From Frankia sp. AgB1.9 (GTDB taxonomy: Bacteria; Actinomycetota; Actinomycetes; Frankiales; Frankiaceae), in assembly GCF_016786355.1 (NCBI RefSeq), contig NZ_JADWYX010000009.1, positions 57,950 to 121,949 of the forward strand: a DNA stretch of 64,000 bases, read 5' to 3'. Of the stretch, positions 51,625 through 59,433 are shown piece by piece. The notes beneath the pieces were generated by a model. That model had not been told where the DNA came from. It saw nothing but the letters and a program-made list of their open reading frames with translations, and ran no database searches. Numbering within the stretch: position 1 is the first letter of the stretch; each line of letters opens with the position of its first letter. The translations under genes were made by a program, and so were the position numbers.

Positions 51625-52035
51625 CTAGGGCTCGGGCGTCGCTTCCGCGGCGTAGCTGCGGGCCATTCCCTCGAAGTGGTCCATGAGGCGCTGCAGGGCG
51701 TCGGCCGGGTTGAGTTCGAGGGCCTCGGTCTCCTCCTCGTAGATGAGAACGTGGCCGGCGGGGAAGAAGTAGGCCTCGCCGGTCTGGGCGATCTCGTCGG
51801 GAATGTCAGTGCCTGGGAAGTGGGCGCGGAGGCGGCCCTTGAAGATGTAGCCGTAGTGCGGGCAGGGGCAGACTCCGCCGGGCAGCCCTTGGTAGCCCGC
51901 CGTGTGGTCGGCGGCAATCGTGGTGGTGTAGCCGACCTCGAGATCTCCCCAGTGGACCGAGCGGAATCCGACCCCGCATAACGGCCAGCGGCCGCCTCCA
52001 CCGACGGGCAGGTCCGTGAGCTTGCTTACCGGCAT
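51625..52035 (-). CDS. Small cupin-fold protein
   Basis: 136-residue single-domain protein with cupin-like motifs: PCPHYGYIFKGRLRAHFP (motif 1, His and Glu-like positions partly kept) and GEAYFFPAGHVLIYEE (motif 2 with His). It starts MPVSKLTDLPVGGG; GGGAGAG lies upstream. The reading frame continues further upstream, but only into palindromic repeat E, so that extension is not coding. It lies between the CoA ligase and binding-lipoprotein genes in the leftward array, flanked on both sides by repeat copies. Role unknown; a binding or regulatory function is as likely as catalysis. Confidence 0.78.
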   Translation of the reverse strand: MPVSKLTDLPVGGGGRWPLCGVGFRSVHWGDLEVGYTTTIAADHTAGYQGLPGGVCPCPHYGYIFKGRLRAHFPGTDIPDEIAQTGEAYFFPAGHVLIYEEETEALELNPADALQRLMDHFEGMARSYAAEATPEP

Positions 52036-52098
52036 GACTTCGCTCTCCCTTGTTGTTCCAACTGTGGCCGGCCGCGATCGCGACGTCGGCCCGGCCGA

Positions 52099-52173
52099 TG
52101 ATCGCCGTTCTGGCCCTCCCGTGGTCGTGAAGCGGGTCATATCGCGACCACGGGAGGACCGAAACGGCGATCA
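52099..52173. repeat. Dispersed palindromic element, copy E
   Basis: 75-bp member: TGATCGCCGTTCTGGCCCTC plus CCGTGGTCGT on the left, GCGACCACGGGAGGACC plus GAAACGGCGATCA on the right. It lies 16 bp past the ligase stop. The variable bases beside the conserved GTGG are complementary between arms. Confidence 0.85.
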
Positions 52174-52188
52174 TGTCGGTTTTCGGGG

Positions 52189-53841
52189 CTAGCTGGCGGC
52201 GCCAGTTGCCGCGGTGGCGATTTGGCGGCGGAGCTCGGCCTTGATGATCTTTGCCGTGGAGGTGCGCGGGAAGTCGTCGACCGCGTCGAGGCGCTCGGGC
52301 AGCTTCTGGCGGCCGAGACCGGCGTTGGTGAGCCACACGCGCACGGCGTCGAGGCTGGGCGCGGGAGTCCCGGGCGCCATCCGCAGCACGGCGCCGACCT
52401 TCTCGCCGAGCCGGGCGTCCGGGATCGAGATGACCGCGACCTCCAGGAGGCCGGGGACAACCTGCATCAGGAGTTCCTCGACCTCGGCCGCGCTGACGTT
52501 CTCGCCGCCGCGGATGATGATGTCCTTCTTGCGGTCGGTGATCGTCAGGCAGCCCTGGGCGTCGAGCACGCCGACGTCCTCGGTGCGGTACCAGCCGTCG
52601 GCGTCGAAGGCACGCGCCGTGAGCTCCGGGTCGGTGTAGCCGATGCAGCAGTCCGGCCCGCGCGACCAGATCTCCCCGGGCACGCCCACCGGGACCGGCT
52701 GGCCGTCGTCGTCGAGCAGCCTGATCTCGACGCCGGTCATCGGCCGGCCGTCGGTGCGCAGTCTCGAATGAGCGTCGTGCTCGTGCTTCGAGCCGGTGAT
52801 CGACGGGTGTTCGGTCGCGCCGTAGCTGCGCAGCACCGAGATGCCGGCCGCGGTCGCCCGCTCCGCGACGGCCGCCGGCACGGCAGACCCGCCGAGGCCG
52901 ACGCTGCGGATGAGGCGCAGGTGGTCGGCGGTGAAGTCGGGGTGGTCGAGCAGGCTCGTGAGGAAGAACGTCGAGCCGGACCCGGCCGACAGGCCCCAGG
53001 TCAGCATCGTGGACAGCACCCGCGCGGGGTCCCAGACGTCGATCAGGTGCACGGGCATGTCGTGCACGGCCGGCAGCAGGAGCCCGCCGAGCATCCCCAT
53101 GAAGTGGCCCACCGGAGCGCCGATCAGCGACGGCCGGCCACTGCCCGCGTCCATGTCGTGGAGCTGGATGAGCTCGGCGGTGAGGGTGTTGTGGGAGTGC
53201 ACGACGCCCTTCGGGTCGGCGGTCGTGCCCGAGGTGAAGGCGACGACGGCCGGACCGTCGGGGTCGGTGTCGACCGGGCCGGCCAGCGCGGGGCCGGCCG
53301 TCAGCGCGTCGAACGGGACGGCGCCCGCGGGCAGCGGGCCGTCGGCCGCGCCGACGACGGCGACGACCTTGAGGGACGCGGCGCCGTCGACGGACTTCGG
53401 CAGGTCCGCGAGGAAGTCGCGCCTGCCGAACCGGGCGGCGGTGACGAACGCGACCGCCTCCGTGCGGCGCAGGATGTAGGAGACCTCCTTGACGCCGTAG
53501 AAGTGCACGACCGGCACGACGACGGCGCCCAGGAACGAGGCCGCGTAGAAGACGACGGCGGCCTCGGACCAGTTGGGCAGCTGGAAGGCGACCGCGTCGC
53601 CCGGGCGTACACCGCGGGCGTCCAGCTCGCCGGCCACCGCGAGTGCCCGCTCCCGCAGCTCGCCGTAGGTCCCCTTCCAGGGCCGTTCGAGCGAGTGGAC
53701 GTGGAACTCCTGCTCGGCGTGCTCGCGCAGCGCCTTGTCGATCTTCACGCCGAGCGTCGTGTCGTCCCAGAGGCCGGCCGCCCGCCACTCGGCGGTGAGC
53801 TCGCTCGGCACGGGCCGGGCCGGCCATCGGTGTGCTGACAT
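52189..53841 (-). CDS. AMP-forming acyl-CoA synthetase (cyclohexanecarboxylate/medium-chain ligase-like)
   Basis: 550-residue adenylate-forming ligase. Motifs: FTSGTTADPKGVVHSH near 205, RSYGATEHPSITGS near 345, DGWYRTEDVGVLD near 430, DRKKDIIIRGGENVSAAEVEELL near 450, and RTSTAKIIKAELR near the end. The usual catalytic-Lys motif PxTxxGKxxK appears as PRTSTAKIIK, keeping Lys but with Gly replaced by Ala. This sequence style is typical of cyclohexanecarboxylate-type and steroid-acid ligases. AAGGAGA precedes ATG 53841. It is in the leftward array, between the TetR and cupin genes. Confidence 0.92.
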   Translation of the reverse strand: MSAHRWPARPVPSELTAEWRAAGLWDDTTLGVKIDKALREHAEQEFHVHSLERPWKGTYGELRERALAVAGELDARGVRPGDAVAFQLPNWSEAAVVFYAASFLGAVVVPVVHFYGVKEVSYILRRTEAVAFVTAARFGRRDFLADLPKSVDGAASLKVVAVVGAADGPLPAGAVPFDALTAGPALAGPVDTDPDGPAVVAFTSGTTADPKGVVHSHNTLTAELIQLHDMDAGSGRPSLIGAPVGHFMGMLGGLLLPAVHDMPVHLIDVWDPARVLSTMLTWGLSAGSGSTFFLTSLLDHPDFTADHLRLIRSVGLGGSAVPAAVAERATAAGISVLRSYGATEHPSITGSKHEHDAHSRLRTDGRPMTGVEIRLLDDDGQPVPVGVPGEIWSRGPDCCIGYTDPELTARAFDADGWYRTEDVGVLDAQGCLTITDRKKDIIIRGGENVSAAEVEELLMQVVPGLLEVAVISIPDARLGEKVGAVLRMAPGTPAPSLDAVRVWLTNAGLGRQKLPERLDAVDDFPRTSTAKIIKAELRRQIATAATGAAS

Positions 53842-54020
53842 GGGGTCTCCTTGGGACCGGCGGCGCCGCGGATGACGGCCTGGCGAAAACGCGGTGGGGA
53901 CGCGCGGGAGCGGCGGCGGCGCGCGCACGCCAAAGGCGTCGCCGCCGTGCGGAAGCGCCCCGTGGGGCGGGGCCGAGGACTCGGGCGCGGCGCGTCGGCG
54001 TCGGCCGAGGGATCGAGTGG

Positions 54021-54746
54021 CTAGTGGGTAGGGGTGTGTCGCTCGTCGGCGGCGGTGTCGCCGGCGACCCCGGGTGTGCCGGTCGTGCCGTGGAGCATGG
54101 CGTTCAGCCGCGGGATGTCCGAGCGGCTGATGCCGCCGAGGCAGAACTCCCAGAGGTATTCGCCGAGGTCCTCGGGGGACCAGCCCCCGGGCGCGAACGC
54201 GTAGTGGTGGAAGACGGACATCGCGACCCGGGCCACCATTCCGGCGTCGCGCGCGGTGTCGGTCGGTGGGAGCAGCCCGGCGTCCTGGGCTGCCCGCAGC
54301 TCACGTTCGATCAGGTCGACGAAGGGCTGGTCGGCGGTGACGATCTCGTCGGGGAAGCGCTCACGCAGCCGCCAGTGCTCGGAGGTCACGAAGCGGGCGC
54401 CGGACAGGTCGCCGGACAGCCCGGACACGATCGCGCCGAGGTAGTAACGCAGCCGGGACAACGGGTCGGGCAGCTCGCTGGCGGCCTGCGCGTAGCGTTC
54501 GGAGTTCTCCGCGACCATGTCCTCGATGACGGCGAGCAGCAGCTGGTCCTTCCCCGCGAAGTGCCGGTAGAAGGTCTGCATGGCCACGCCGGCCTCTTTG
54601 ATGAGCTCCTGGGTCGTGAAGGAGGAGCCCTTGGCGGCGATCAGCCGGCGGGCGGCGTCGACCATGTCGCGCGTCTGCTGGATGCTGCGCGAGCGGCTGC
54701 GGTGCACGACCGGGGAACGGTCGGCGGCGCGATCTGCCCAGGCCAT
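54021..54746 (-). CDS. TetR-family regulator
   Basis: 241-residue TetR protein. RSIQQTRDMVDAARRLIAAKG leads into the helix-turn-helix FTTQELIKEAGVAMQTFYRHF (about 44-64) with AGKDQLLLAVIEDMV. A C-terminal tail DERHTPTH follows. It starts at MAWADRAADRSP (54746), 20 bp downstream of the Ddn-like gene, so it is probably transcribed with the P450 array and may control it. None of the recurring operators lie in this part of the window. Confidence 0.9.
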   Translation of the reverse strand: MAWADRAADRSPVVHRSRSRSIQQTRDMVDAARRLIAAKGSSFTTQELIKEAGVAMQTFYRHFAGKDQLLLAVIEDMVAENSERYAQAASELPDPLSRLRYYLGAIVSGLSGDLSGARFVTSEHWRLRERFPDEIVTADQPFVDLIERELRAAQDAGLLPPTDTARDAGMVARVAMSVFHHYAFAPGGWSPEDLGEYLWEFCLGGISRSDIPRLNAMLHGTTGTPGVAGDTAADERHTPTH

Positions 54747-54766
54747 AGCGGGAACGTTACCCGTGC

Positions 54767-55201
54767 TCAGACCGGCGACAGCACCACCACCGGGATGGGC
54801 CGCTCCGTTCGGGACTGGTAGGTGTCGTAGTTCGGCCAGGCCTTGGTCACGATCTCCCACAGGCGTGGCTTGTCCGCCTCGGAGGCCGTCGTGGCACGGA
54901 CCGCCAGCCGCTCGGCCCGGACCTGGATCTCGGCCTCGGGCGTCGCGAGCAGGTTGTGGTACCAGTTGGGGTGCTGGGGCGCGCCGCCCTGCGAGGCCAC
55001 GACCAGGTAGTCGTCGCCGTCCTGGGCGAAGATGAGCGCCGAGGTGCGGGCCTCGCCGCTCCTGCGCCCGGTGGTCGTCAGCAGCAGGATCCGGACGCCG
55101 TTCCACTCATAGCCAACCTCGCCGTCGGTCTCCCGGTAGCGCCGCACGTGCTCCGGGCCGACAAGGACGAGATCAGGGGGCTGGTAGCCCGGTGTGCTCA
55201 T
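54767..55201 (-). CDS. Deazaflavin(F420)-dependent nitroreductase-family protein, Ddn-like
   Basis: 144-residue split-barrel protein of the Ddn family, known in mycobacteria for F420H2-dependent reduction of quinones and nitroimidazoles. ILLLTTTGRRSGEARTSALIF near 40-58 and VVASQGGAPQHPNWYHNLLATPEAEIQV near 68-95 are the diagnostic core. AGAGAGG precedes ATG 55201. It lies 49 bp after the P450 stop, all leftward. Its role may be to reduce an unsaturated intermediate of the pathway or a quinone. Confidence 0.92.
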   Translation of the reverse strand: MSTPGYQPPDLVLVGPEHVRRYRETDGEVGYEWNGVRILLLTTTGRRSGEARTSALIFAQDGDDYLVVASQGGAPQHPNWYHNLLATPEAEIQVRAERLAVRATTASEADKPRLWEIVTKAWPNYDTYQSRTERPIPVVVLSPV

Positions 55202-55230
55202 GGCTGGTGCCTCTCTGGTAATCCGTCGCT

Positions 55231-55263
55231 GTGTCAGCCGAACAGCCGTGTCAGCCGAACAGC
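55231..55263. repeat. 17-bp tandem duplication spanning the P450 stop codon
   Basis: GTGTCAGCCGAACAGCC at 55231-55247 is repeated, less its last base, at 55248-55263. The second copy holds the last codons and stop of the P450 gene, so the sequence around the stop was duplicated downstream of it. It looks like replication slippage with no clear function. Confidence 0.7.
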
Positions 55264-56498
55264 ACGGGAATCTCGGTCGCGCCCCGCTCGTACATCCCGA
55301 TCACCCGCGGCGCGGACGCGTCCGGATCGAGCCGCAGGTTCGGCAGCCGGTCGAGTACGGCCCCGATGCCTACCGTCATCTCCGCCCGCGCGACGTGCAT
55401 TCCCAGGCAGATGTGCATTCCGCCGCCGAAACCGAGCGAACGCTGCATCGGCCGGTGGATGTCGAACTCGTCGGGGCGCTCCCAGCGGGCCGGGTCCCGG
55501 TTCGCCGCGGCGACGCACAGGTGCAGGACCGATCCCTTCGGCAGGTGGGTGCCGTAGAAGTCGGTGTCCCTGGCGACGAACCGGGAGAACATCGGGTCGG
55601 TCGGCGTCCACCGGATCGCCTCCTCGATCGCCGGTCGCAGGAGCCGGCGGTCGGCGCGCACGGCCGCGAGAAGCTCCGGGCGCTCCAGCAGCGCGGTCAG
55701 CACGATGCCCATCTGCTTCCAGGTGGTCCCGGAGCCCGCGAGCAGCAGCAGAATGGCGAACGAGTAGATCTCGACATCCGAGAGCCGGTGCGTGACGCCG
55801 TTCTCGTCCGGCAGCTCCGCCTGGACCAGCACGCTGATCAGGTCGTCCTGCGGCGACTCGCGCCGGGCCGCGACGATGGGGGCGAGCATTCCGACGATCT
55901 TCGCCGGCTGCGACAGCCACTCCCGGATGATCAGTGCCTGCTCGACCGGAATGCCGAAGCTGCTGGTGATCGTCAGGATGGGTATCGCCGCGCAGAAGTC
56001 GACGTTCAGCTCGGCCCGGCCGTCGGCCGCGAAGCCGTCGATCAACAGGTGAACCGTCTCCTCGATCCAGTTGTTGATCCACCACCCGCTTTTCGCGGGC
56101 AGGAAGGACGGCTGGACGAGTGCGCGGTAGCGCCGATGCTGCGCCCCGTTCATCGAGATGAGGCTGTTCTCGACGCCCGCGGACTGGCCTGTGGGGTCGA
56201 CCGCCACGGGCGAGGACGCGAAGGTCTCCTCGTCACGGAACGCGGCGTCGCACGCGGCGAAACCGAACACGGAGAAATGCTGCCGGTCCGGGAACGGCAG
56301 TCCCTGGAAGAACGCCTCCCCGGGATAGCCGGTCAGCTTGTGGACGGTGCCCTCGTGCACCGGCGCCTGCGCCCGCAGCCGCTCCCAGACGGGGTACGGG
56401 TCAGCCTCGAAGTCGCCGCCCATTCCCGCGTTGTAGCTGCTGCGCAGGTCGAACAGCTCCTTGAGCCGGCCGCGGTCCAGGCTCTGCGTCGCGGTCAT
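55251..56498 (-). CDS. Cytochrome P450
   Basis: 415-residue bacterial class I cytochrome P450. I-helix AGSGTTWKQ (254-262) with the oxygen-activating Thr, EAIR (Glu293, Arg296), and the heme loop FGGGMHICLGMHVAR with Cys364 as the thiolate ligand. ATG 56498 overlaps the ferredoxin stop as ATGA, so its redox partner is co-translated. Typical reaction is hydroxylation of a hydrocarbon or terpenoid/steroid-like substrate. It probably starts or continues oxidation in the pathway of this array. Substrate not known; a reductase gene is not nearby. Confidence 0.95.
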   Translation of the reverse strand: MTATQSLDRGRLKELFDLRSSYNAGMGGDFEADPYPVWERLRAQAPVHEGTVHKLTGYPGEAFFQGLPFPDRQHFSVFGFAACDAAFRDEETFASSPVAVDPTGQSAGVENSLISMNGAQHRRYRALVQPSFLPAKSGWWINNWIEETVHLLIDGFAADGRAELNVDFCAAIPILTITSSFGIPVEQALIIREWLSQPAKIVGMLAPIVAARRESPQDDLISVLVQAELPDENGVTHRLSDVEIYSFAILLLLAGSGTTWKQMGIVLTALLERPELLAAVRADRRLLRPAIEEAIRWTPTDPMFSRFVARDTDFYGTHLPKGSVLHLCVAAANRDPARWERPDEFDIHRPMQRSLGFGGGMHICLGMHVARAEMTVGIGAVLDRLPNLRLDPDASAPRVIGMYERGATEIPVLFG

Positions 56499-56713
56499 CC
56501 GCCCACCTCGCCGGCCGTCACGAGGGTCAGCGCTCCGGTCGGGCACGCCTCAACCGCGCTTTCGACCACCTCGGCCGGATCGCCGAGCGGATCGAGCACG
56601 ACGACCTTGGCCTCCTCGTCATGGGTGAAGGTGTCGGGGGCGTAGACGACGCACATCCCGCTGCCGACGCAGCGCGCCCGGTCGACCGCGATCGTCGCGG
56701 CACCGCCGGCCAT
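56495..56713 (-). CDS. 3Fe-4S ferredoxin
   Basis: 72-residue ferredoxin of the kind that serves actinobacterial P450s. Cys15, Cys21 and Cys57 (RARCVGSGMC and ACPTGAL) give the three ligands of a 3Fe-4S cluster; the residue where 4Fe-4S ferredoxins have a fourth Cys is Gly/Ser. ATG 56713 directly follows the amidohydrolase stop (TGAATG), and its own stop overlaps the P450 start. It should pass electrons to the P450. Confidence 0.94.
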   Translation of the reverse strand: MAGGAATIAVDRARCVGSGMCVVYAPDTFTHDEEAKVVVLDPLGDPAEVVESAVEACPTGALTLVTAGEVGG

Positions 56714-57922
56714 TCAGGTCCTCGCCAGCACAGGCGGGGCGGCCGGGGTGAAGCGGTACAGCTTCTCGGCGTTGCCGCGCAGCAGCTTGTACTGGGTCTC
56801 GGCCGGCAGGTGGCTGATGATGCTCTTGACGGTCTGGATGCAGTTGGGCCAGGTCGAGTCGGAATGCGGGTAGTCGGTCTCGCACATGATGTTGTCCTCG
56901 CCGATCTCGGCGAGGCTGGCGATGCCGTGGTGGTCCTCGATGAAGCAGCCGTAGATGTGGTCGCGGAACGTGGCGCGCACGTCGAGCGTGTCCAGGTCGA
57001 CGCCCTTTGACCCGCCGTGGTCCATGAACGTCGCGCCGCGCTGGACCCAGTAGCGCTGCTTGTCCAGGACCTGCTCCGCGCGCTCCAGGTAGTACGGCAT
57101 CCAGCCGATCTCACCCTCGGACAGGGCGATCTTCAGCTTCGGGTAGCGCTGGAACATGCCGGAGAACAGCCAGGAGAGCATCGCGCCGGAGGTGCGCATC
57201 GCGCCCCAGGTCAGGTTCGCCAGGAACGGGGCGTTCGACGCGATCTTCGGGACCTGCGACGACGACCCGACGTGCATCGAGGCGACCATTTCCAGGTCGT
57301 TGGCCGCCGCCATGACCGGGTCCCAGTAACCGGACGGGTCGTGAATGGTCGGCAGGCCCAGCGGCTCGGGGTTCTCCGAGAACGCGAACGTGGTGGCACC
57401 CTTGGCCGCGCAGCGCTCCAACTCGGCGACGGCGAGCTTCGGGTCCCACAGCGGGATCAGGACCAGCGGGATGTAGCGGCCGGGGGCGACCCCGCACCAT
57501 TCCTCGATCATCCAGTCGTTGTAGGCCTTCAGGCAGACCAGGCCGAAGTCGCGGTCGGAGGCCTCCATGAACAGCTGACCGCAGAACCGGGTGATGGTCG
57601 GGAAGCACAGCGACGCGAGAATCCCGGCCTGGTTCATGTCCTCCAGCCGGGCCAGCGAGTCGTAGCAGCCGGGCCGCATCTCGCTGTAGGGCAGCGGCTC
57701 GGGCGAGAACTCCTCCTTGGACTTGCCCGCGACGGCGGACAGTCCTGAGCTGGGGAACCGCTTGCCGTCATAGACCCAGTAGTCCATGCCCTTGTCGTCG
57801 AACTCCATGTGCGGCGCCCGGTCGCGGTCCTTGGACGCGACCCGGTCGGTCCACAGGTTCGGCGGCTCCAGGACGTGGTCGTCGACCGAGATCAGCCAGT
57901 CGAGGTTCAGGTCCGCGGTCAT
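56714..57922 (-). CDS. Amidohydrolase-family protein, ACMSD-like
   Basis: 402-residue metal-dependent hydrolase/decarboxylase of the amidohydrolase-2 group. SVDDHVLEPPNLW near 12 holds an altered HxH-type motif (DDH), ASMHVGSSS near 215 a His, and ETDYPHSDSTWP near 345 the Asp. This group, common in mycobacterial and Frankia degradation loci, includes aminocarboxymuconate-semialdehyde-decarboxylase-like and hydratase-like enzymes; the reaction here is not known. AAGGAGG lies just upstream of ATG 57922. The next gene, ferredoxin, starts without a gap. Confidence 0.9.
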   Translation of the reverse strand: MTADLNLDWLISVDDHVLEPPNLWTDRVASKDRDRAPHMEFDDKGMDYWVYDGKRFPSSGLSAVAGKSKEEFSPEPLPYSEMRPGCYDSLARLEDMNQAGILASLCFPTITRFCGQLFMEASDRDFGLVCLKAYNDWMIEEWCGVAPGRYIPLVLIPLWDPKLAVAELERCAAKGATTFAFSENPEPLGLPTIHDPSGYWDPVMAAANDLEMVASMHVGSSSQVPKIASNAPFLANLTWGAMRTSGAMLSWLFSGMFQRYPKLKIALSEGEIGWMPYYLERAEQVLDKQRYWVQRGATFMDHGGSKGVDLDTLDVRATFRDHIYGCFIEDHHGIASLAEIGEDNIMCETDYPHSDSTWPNCIQTVKSIISHLPAETQYKLLRGNAEKLYRFTPAAPPVLART

Positions 57923-57963
57923 GCTTCCTCCTTCTTCGGTACGGGTCGGCGGGCGCGCGGGTG

Positions 57964-59433
57964 TCAGCGCAGCTCGCCGATGGCGATGTGCTTGACCTCC
58001 TGGAAGGCCCGGATGCCGTCCGGCCCGCGCTCGCGCCCGAGGCCGCTCTGCTTGTAGCCGCCGCTCGGGGCGTAGGCGCTGAACAGGCCGGTGTTGACGT
58101 TGACGGCGCCGGTGCGCAGCCGGCGGGCGACGGCGGTCGCCGCAGCCACGTCGGCGCCGTAGACCTGGCCGGACAGGCCGTAGGGGCTGTCGTTGGCGAT
58201 CCGGACCGCGTCGTCGAGGTCGCGGTAGCCGAGCACGCTGACGACCGGGCCGAAGATCTCCTCCTGGGCCGCCGGATTGCTGTTGTCCGGCAGGTCGAGC
58301 ACGGTCGGCTCGACGTAGTAGCCCCGCTCCAGCCCGGCGGGGCGGCCGCCGCCGAGCGCGACCTTGCCGCCGTGCCGCTCGGCGGCGGCGACGAAGTGGG
58401 CGCAGCGCGCGCGGGCCGCGTCGTTGATGAGCGGGCCCATCGTGGCCTTCGGATCGGTCGGCGGGCCGACCACCAGGGCCGCGTAGGCGCGGGACACCGT
58501 CTCGACCACCTCGTCCTTGCGGTCGGCGGGCACGACGATGCGGGTCGCGGCGACGCAGGCCTGGCCCGAGGTCATCGCGACCACGGCCGCGGCGCCGGCG
58601 GCGACCCGGTCCACCGCGTCGGGCAGGTAGATCTGCGCCGACTTCCCGCCGAGCTCCAGCGCGACCCGCTTCACGGTCGGCGCGGCCTGGGCGAGGATGC
58701 GCCGGCCGACGGCGGTGGAGCCGGTGAACGACACCATGTCGACGGCGGGATGGCTGGTGAGCAGCTCGGCGCCGGCCGAGCCCTCCTCGACCACGACGCT
58801 GAGCACGCCGGGCGGCAGGTCGGCGGCCTGCGCGGCGGCGCCGAAGACCAGCGAGGAGATCGGCGTCAGCGGGCTGGGCCGCAGCACGACCGAGTTGCCG
58901 GCCAGCAGCGCCGGGATCACCTTCTGGAACGCCATGATGATCGCGCCGTTGTACGGGGTGATCGCCGAGACCACGCCGACCGGCTCGTGGCGGCGCACGC
59001 TGGCCTTGACCCCGCCGCGGACCAGCTCGTCGAGCGGAACGGGGCTGGCCTGCTCGTGCGGCATCGAGAGGTACAGGTCGATGGTGGCGCGGGCCAGCGC
59101 GATCCCGGCCTGGTACTGCGCGAACTCCGCGAAGAAGGTCGGCTGGCCAGCCTCAGCGACCATAGTGGCGACCAGCGGCGCGTGGCGGCTCTCGATGTGG
59201 TCGATCAGCGCGTGCAGGACGCGAGCACGCTGCGCCGCCGGGGTGTCGGCCCACGTTCCGGCGTCGAAGCTGCTCCGCGCCGCGAGGATCGCCCGTTCGA
59301 CGTCCGCTGGTGACGCCGCGGCGAGGCTCGCCACGGTGGTCTCGTCGGCGGGGTTCTCCACGTCGAACGTCTCGTCGGCGTCAACCCAGCTGCCCGCGAC
59401 GTACGAGCGCCGCTCGGCGAGGATCTCCGTCAT
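57964..59433 (-). CDS. NAD(P)-dependent aldehyde dehydrogenase
   Basis: 489-residue ALDH-superfamily enzyme. Motifs: PVGVVSAITPYNGAI near 145, FTGSTAVGRR near 235, LELGGKSAQ with general-base Glu near 258, GQACVAATR with nucleophilic Cys near 292, EEIFGPVVSV, and C-terminal APSGGYKQSGLGRE. The start is at MTEILAERRSYVAG (59433) with AAAGGAG upstream; the A of the thiolase-like gene's stop is the first base of its ATG (TGATG). Much longer upstream extensions in this frame run through other genes and are not real. It probably oxidises an aldehyde made by the P450 or by aldol cleavage. Confidence 0.94.
   Translation of the reverse strand: MTEILAERRSYVAGSWVDADETFDVENPADETTVASLAAASPADVERAILAARSSFDAGTWADTPAAQRARVLHALIDHIESRHAPLVATMVAEAGQPTFFAEFAQYQAGIALARATIDLYLSMPHEQASPVPLDELVRGGVKASVRRHEPVGVVSAITPYNGAIIMAFQKVIPALLAGNSVVLRPSPLTPISSLVFGAAAQAADLPPGVLSVVVEEGSAGAELLTSHPAVDMVSFTGSTAVGRRILAQAAPTVKRVALELGGKSAQIYLPDAVDRVAAGAAAVVAMTSGQACVAATRIVVPADRKDEVVETVSRAYAALVVGPPTDPKATMGPLINDAARARCAHFVAAAERHGGKVALGGGRPAGLERGYYVEPTVLDLPDNSNPAAQEEIFGPVVSVLGYRDLDDAVRIANDSPYGLSGQVYGADVAAATAVARRLRTGAVNVNTGLFSAYAPSGGYKQSGLGRERGPDGIRAFQEVKHIAIGELR

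Noticed and set aside
2718..52173. The five palindromes as CRISPR repeats
   Set aside because: They are tens of kilobases apart, single, self-complementary over their whole length, with no spacers or cas genes.
2718..52173. The five palindromes as insertion-sequence ends
   Set aside because: No transposase gene, no target-site duplication noticed, and no pair flanks a mobile-looking segment; a non-autonomous element remains possible.
51806..53827. 673-codon minus-strand frame overlapping the CoA ligase in another frame
   Set aside because: Pro/Arg/Gly-rich, no motif, out of phase with the complete ligase on the same strand.
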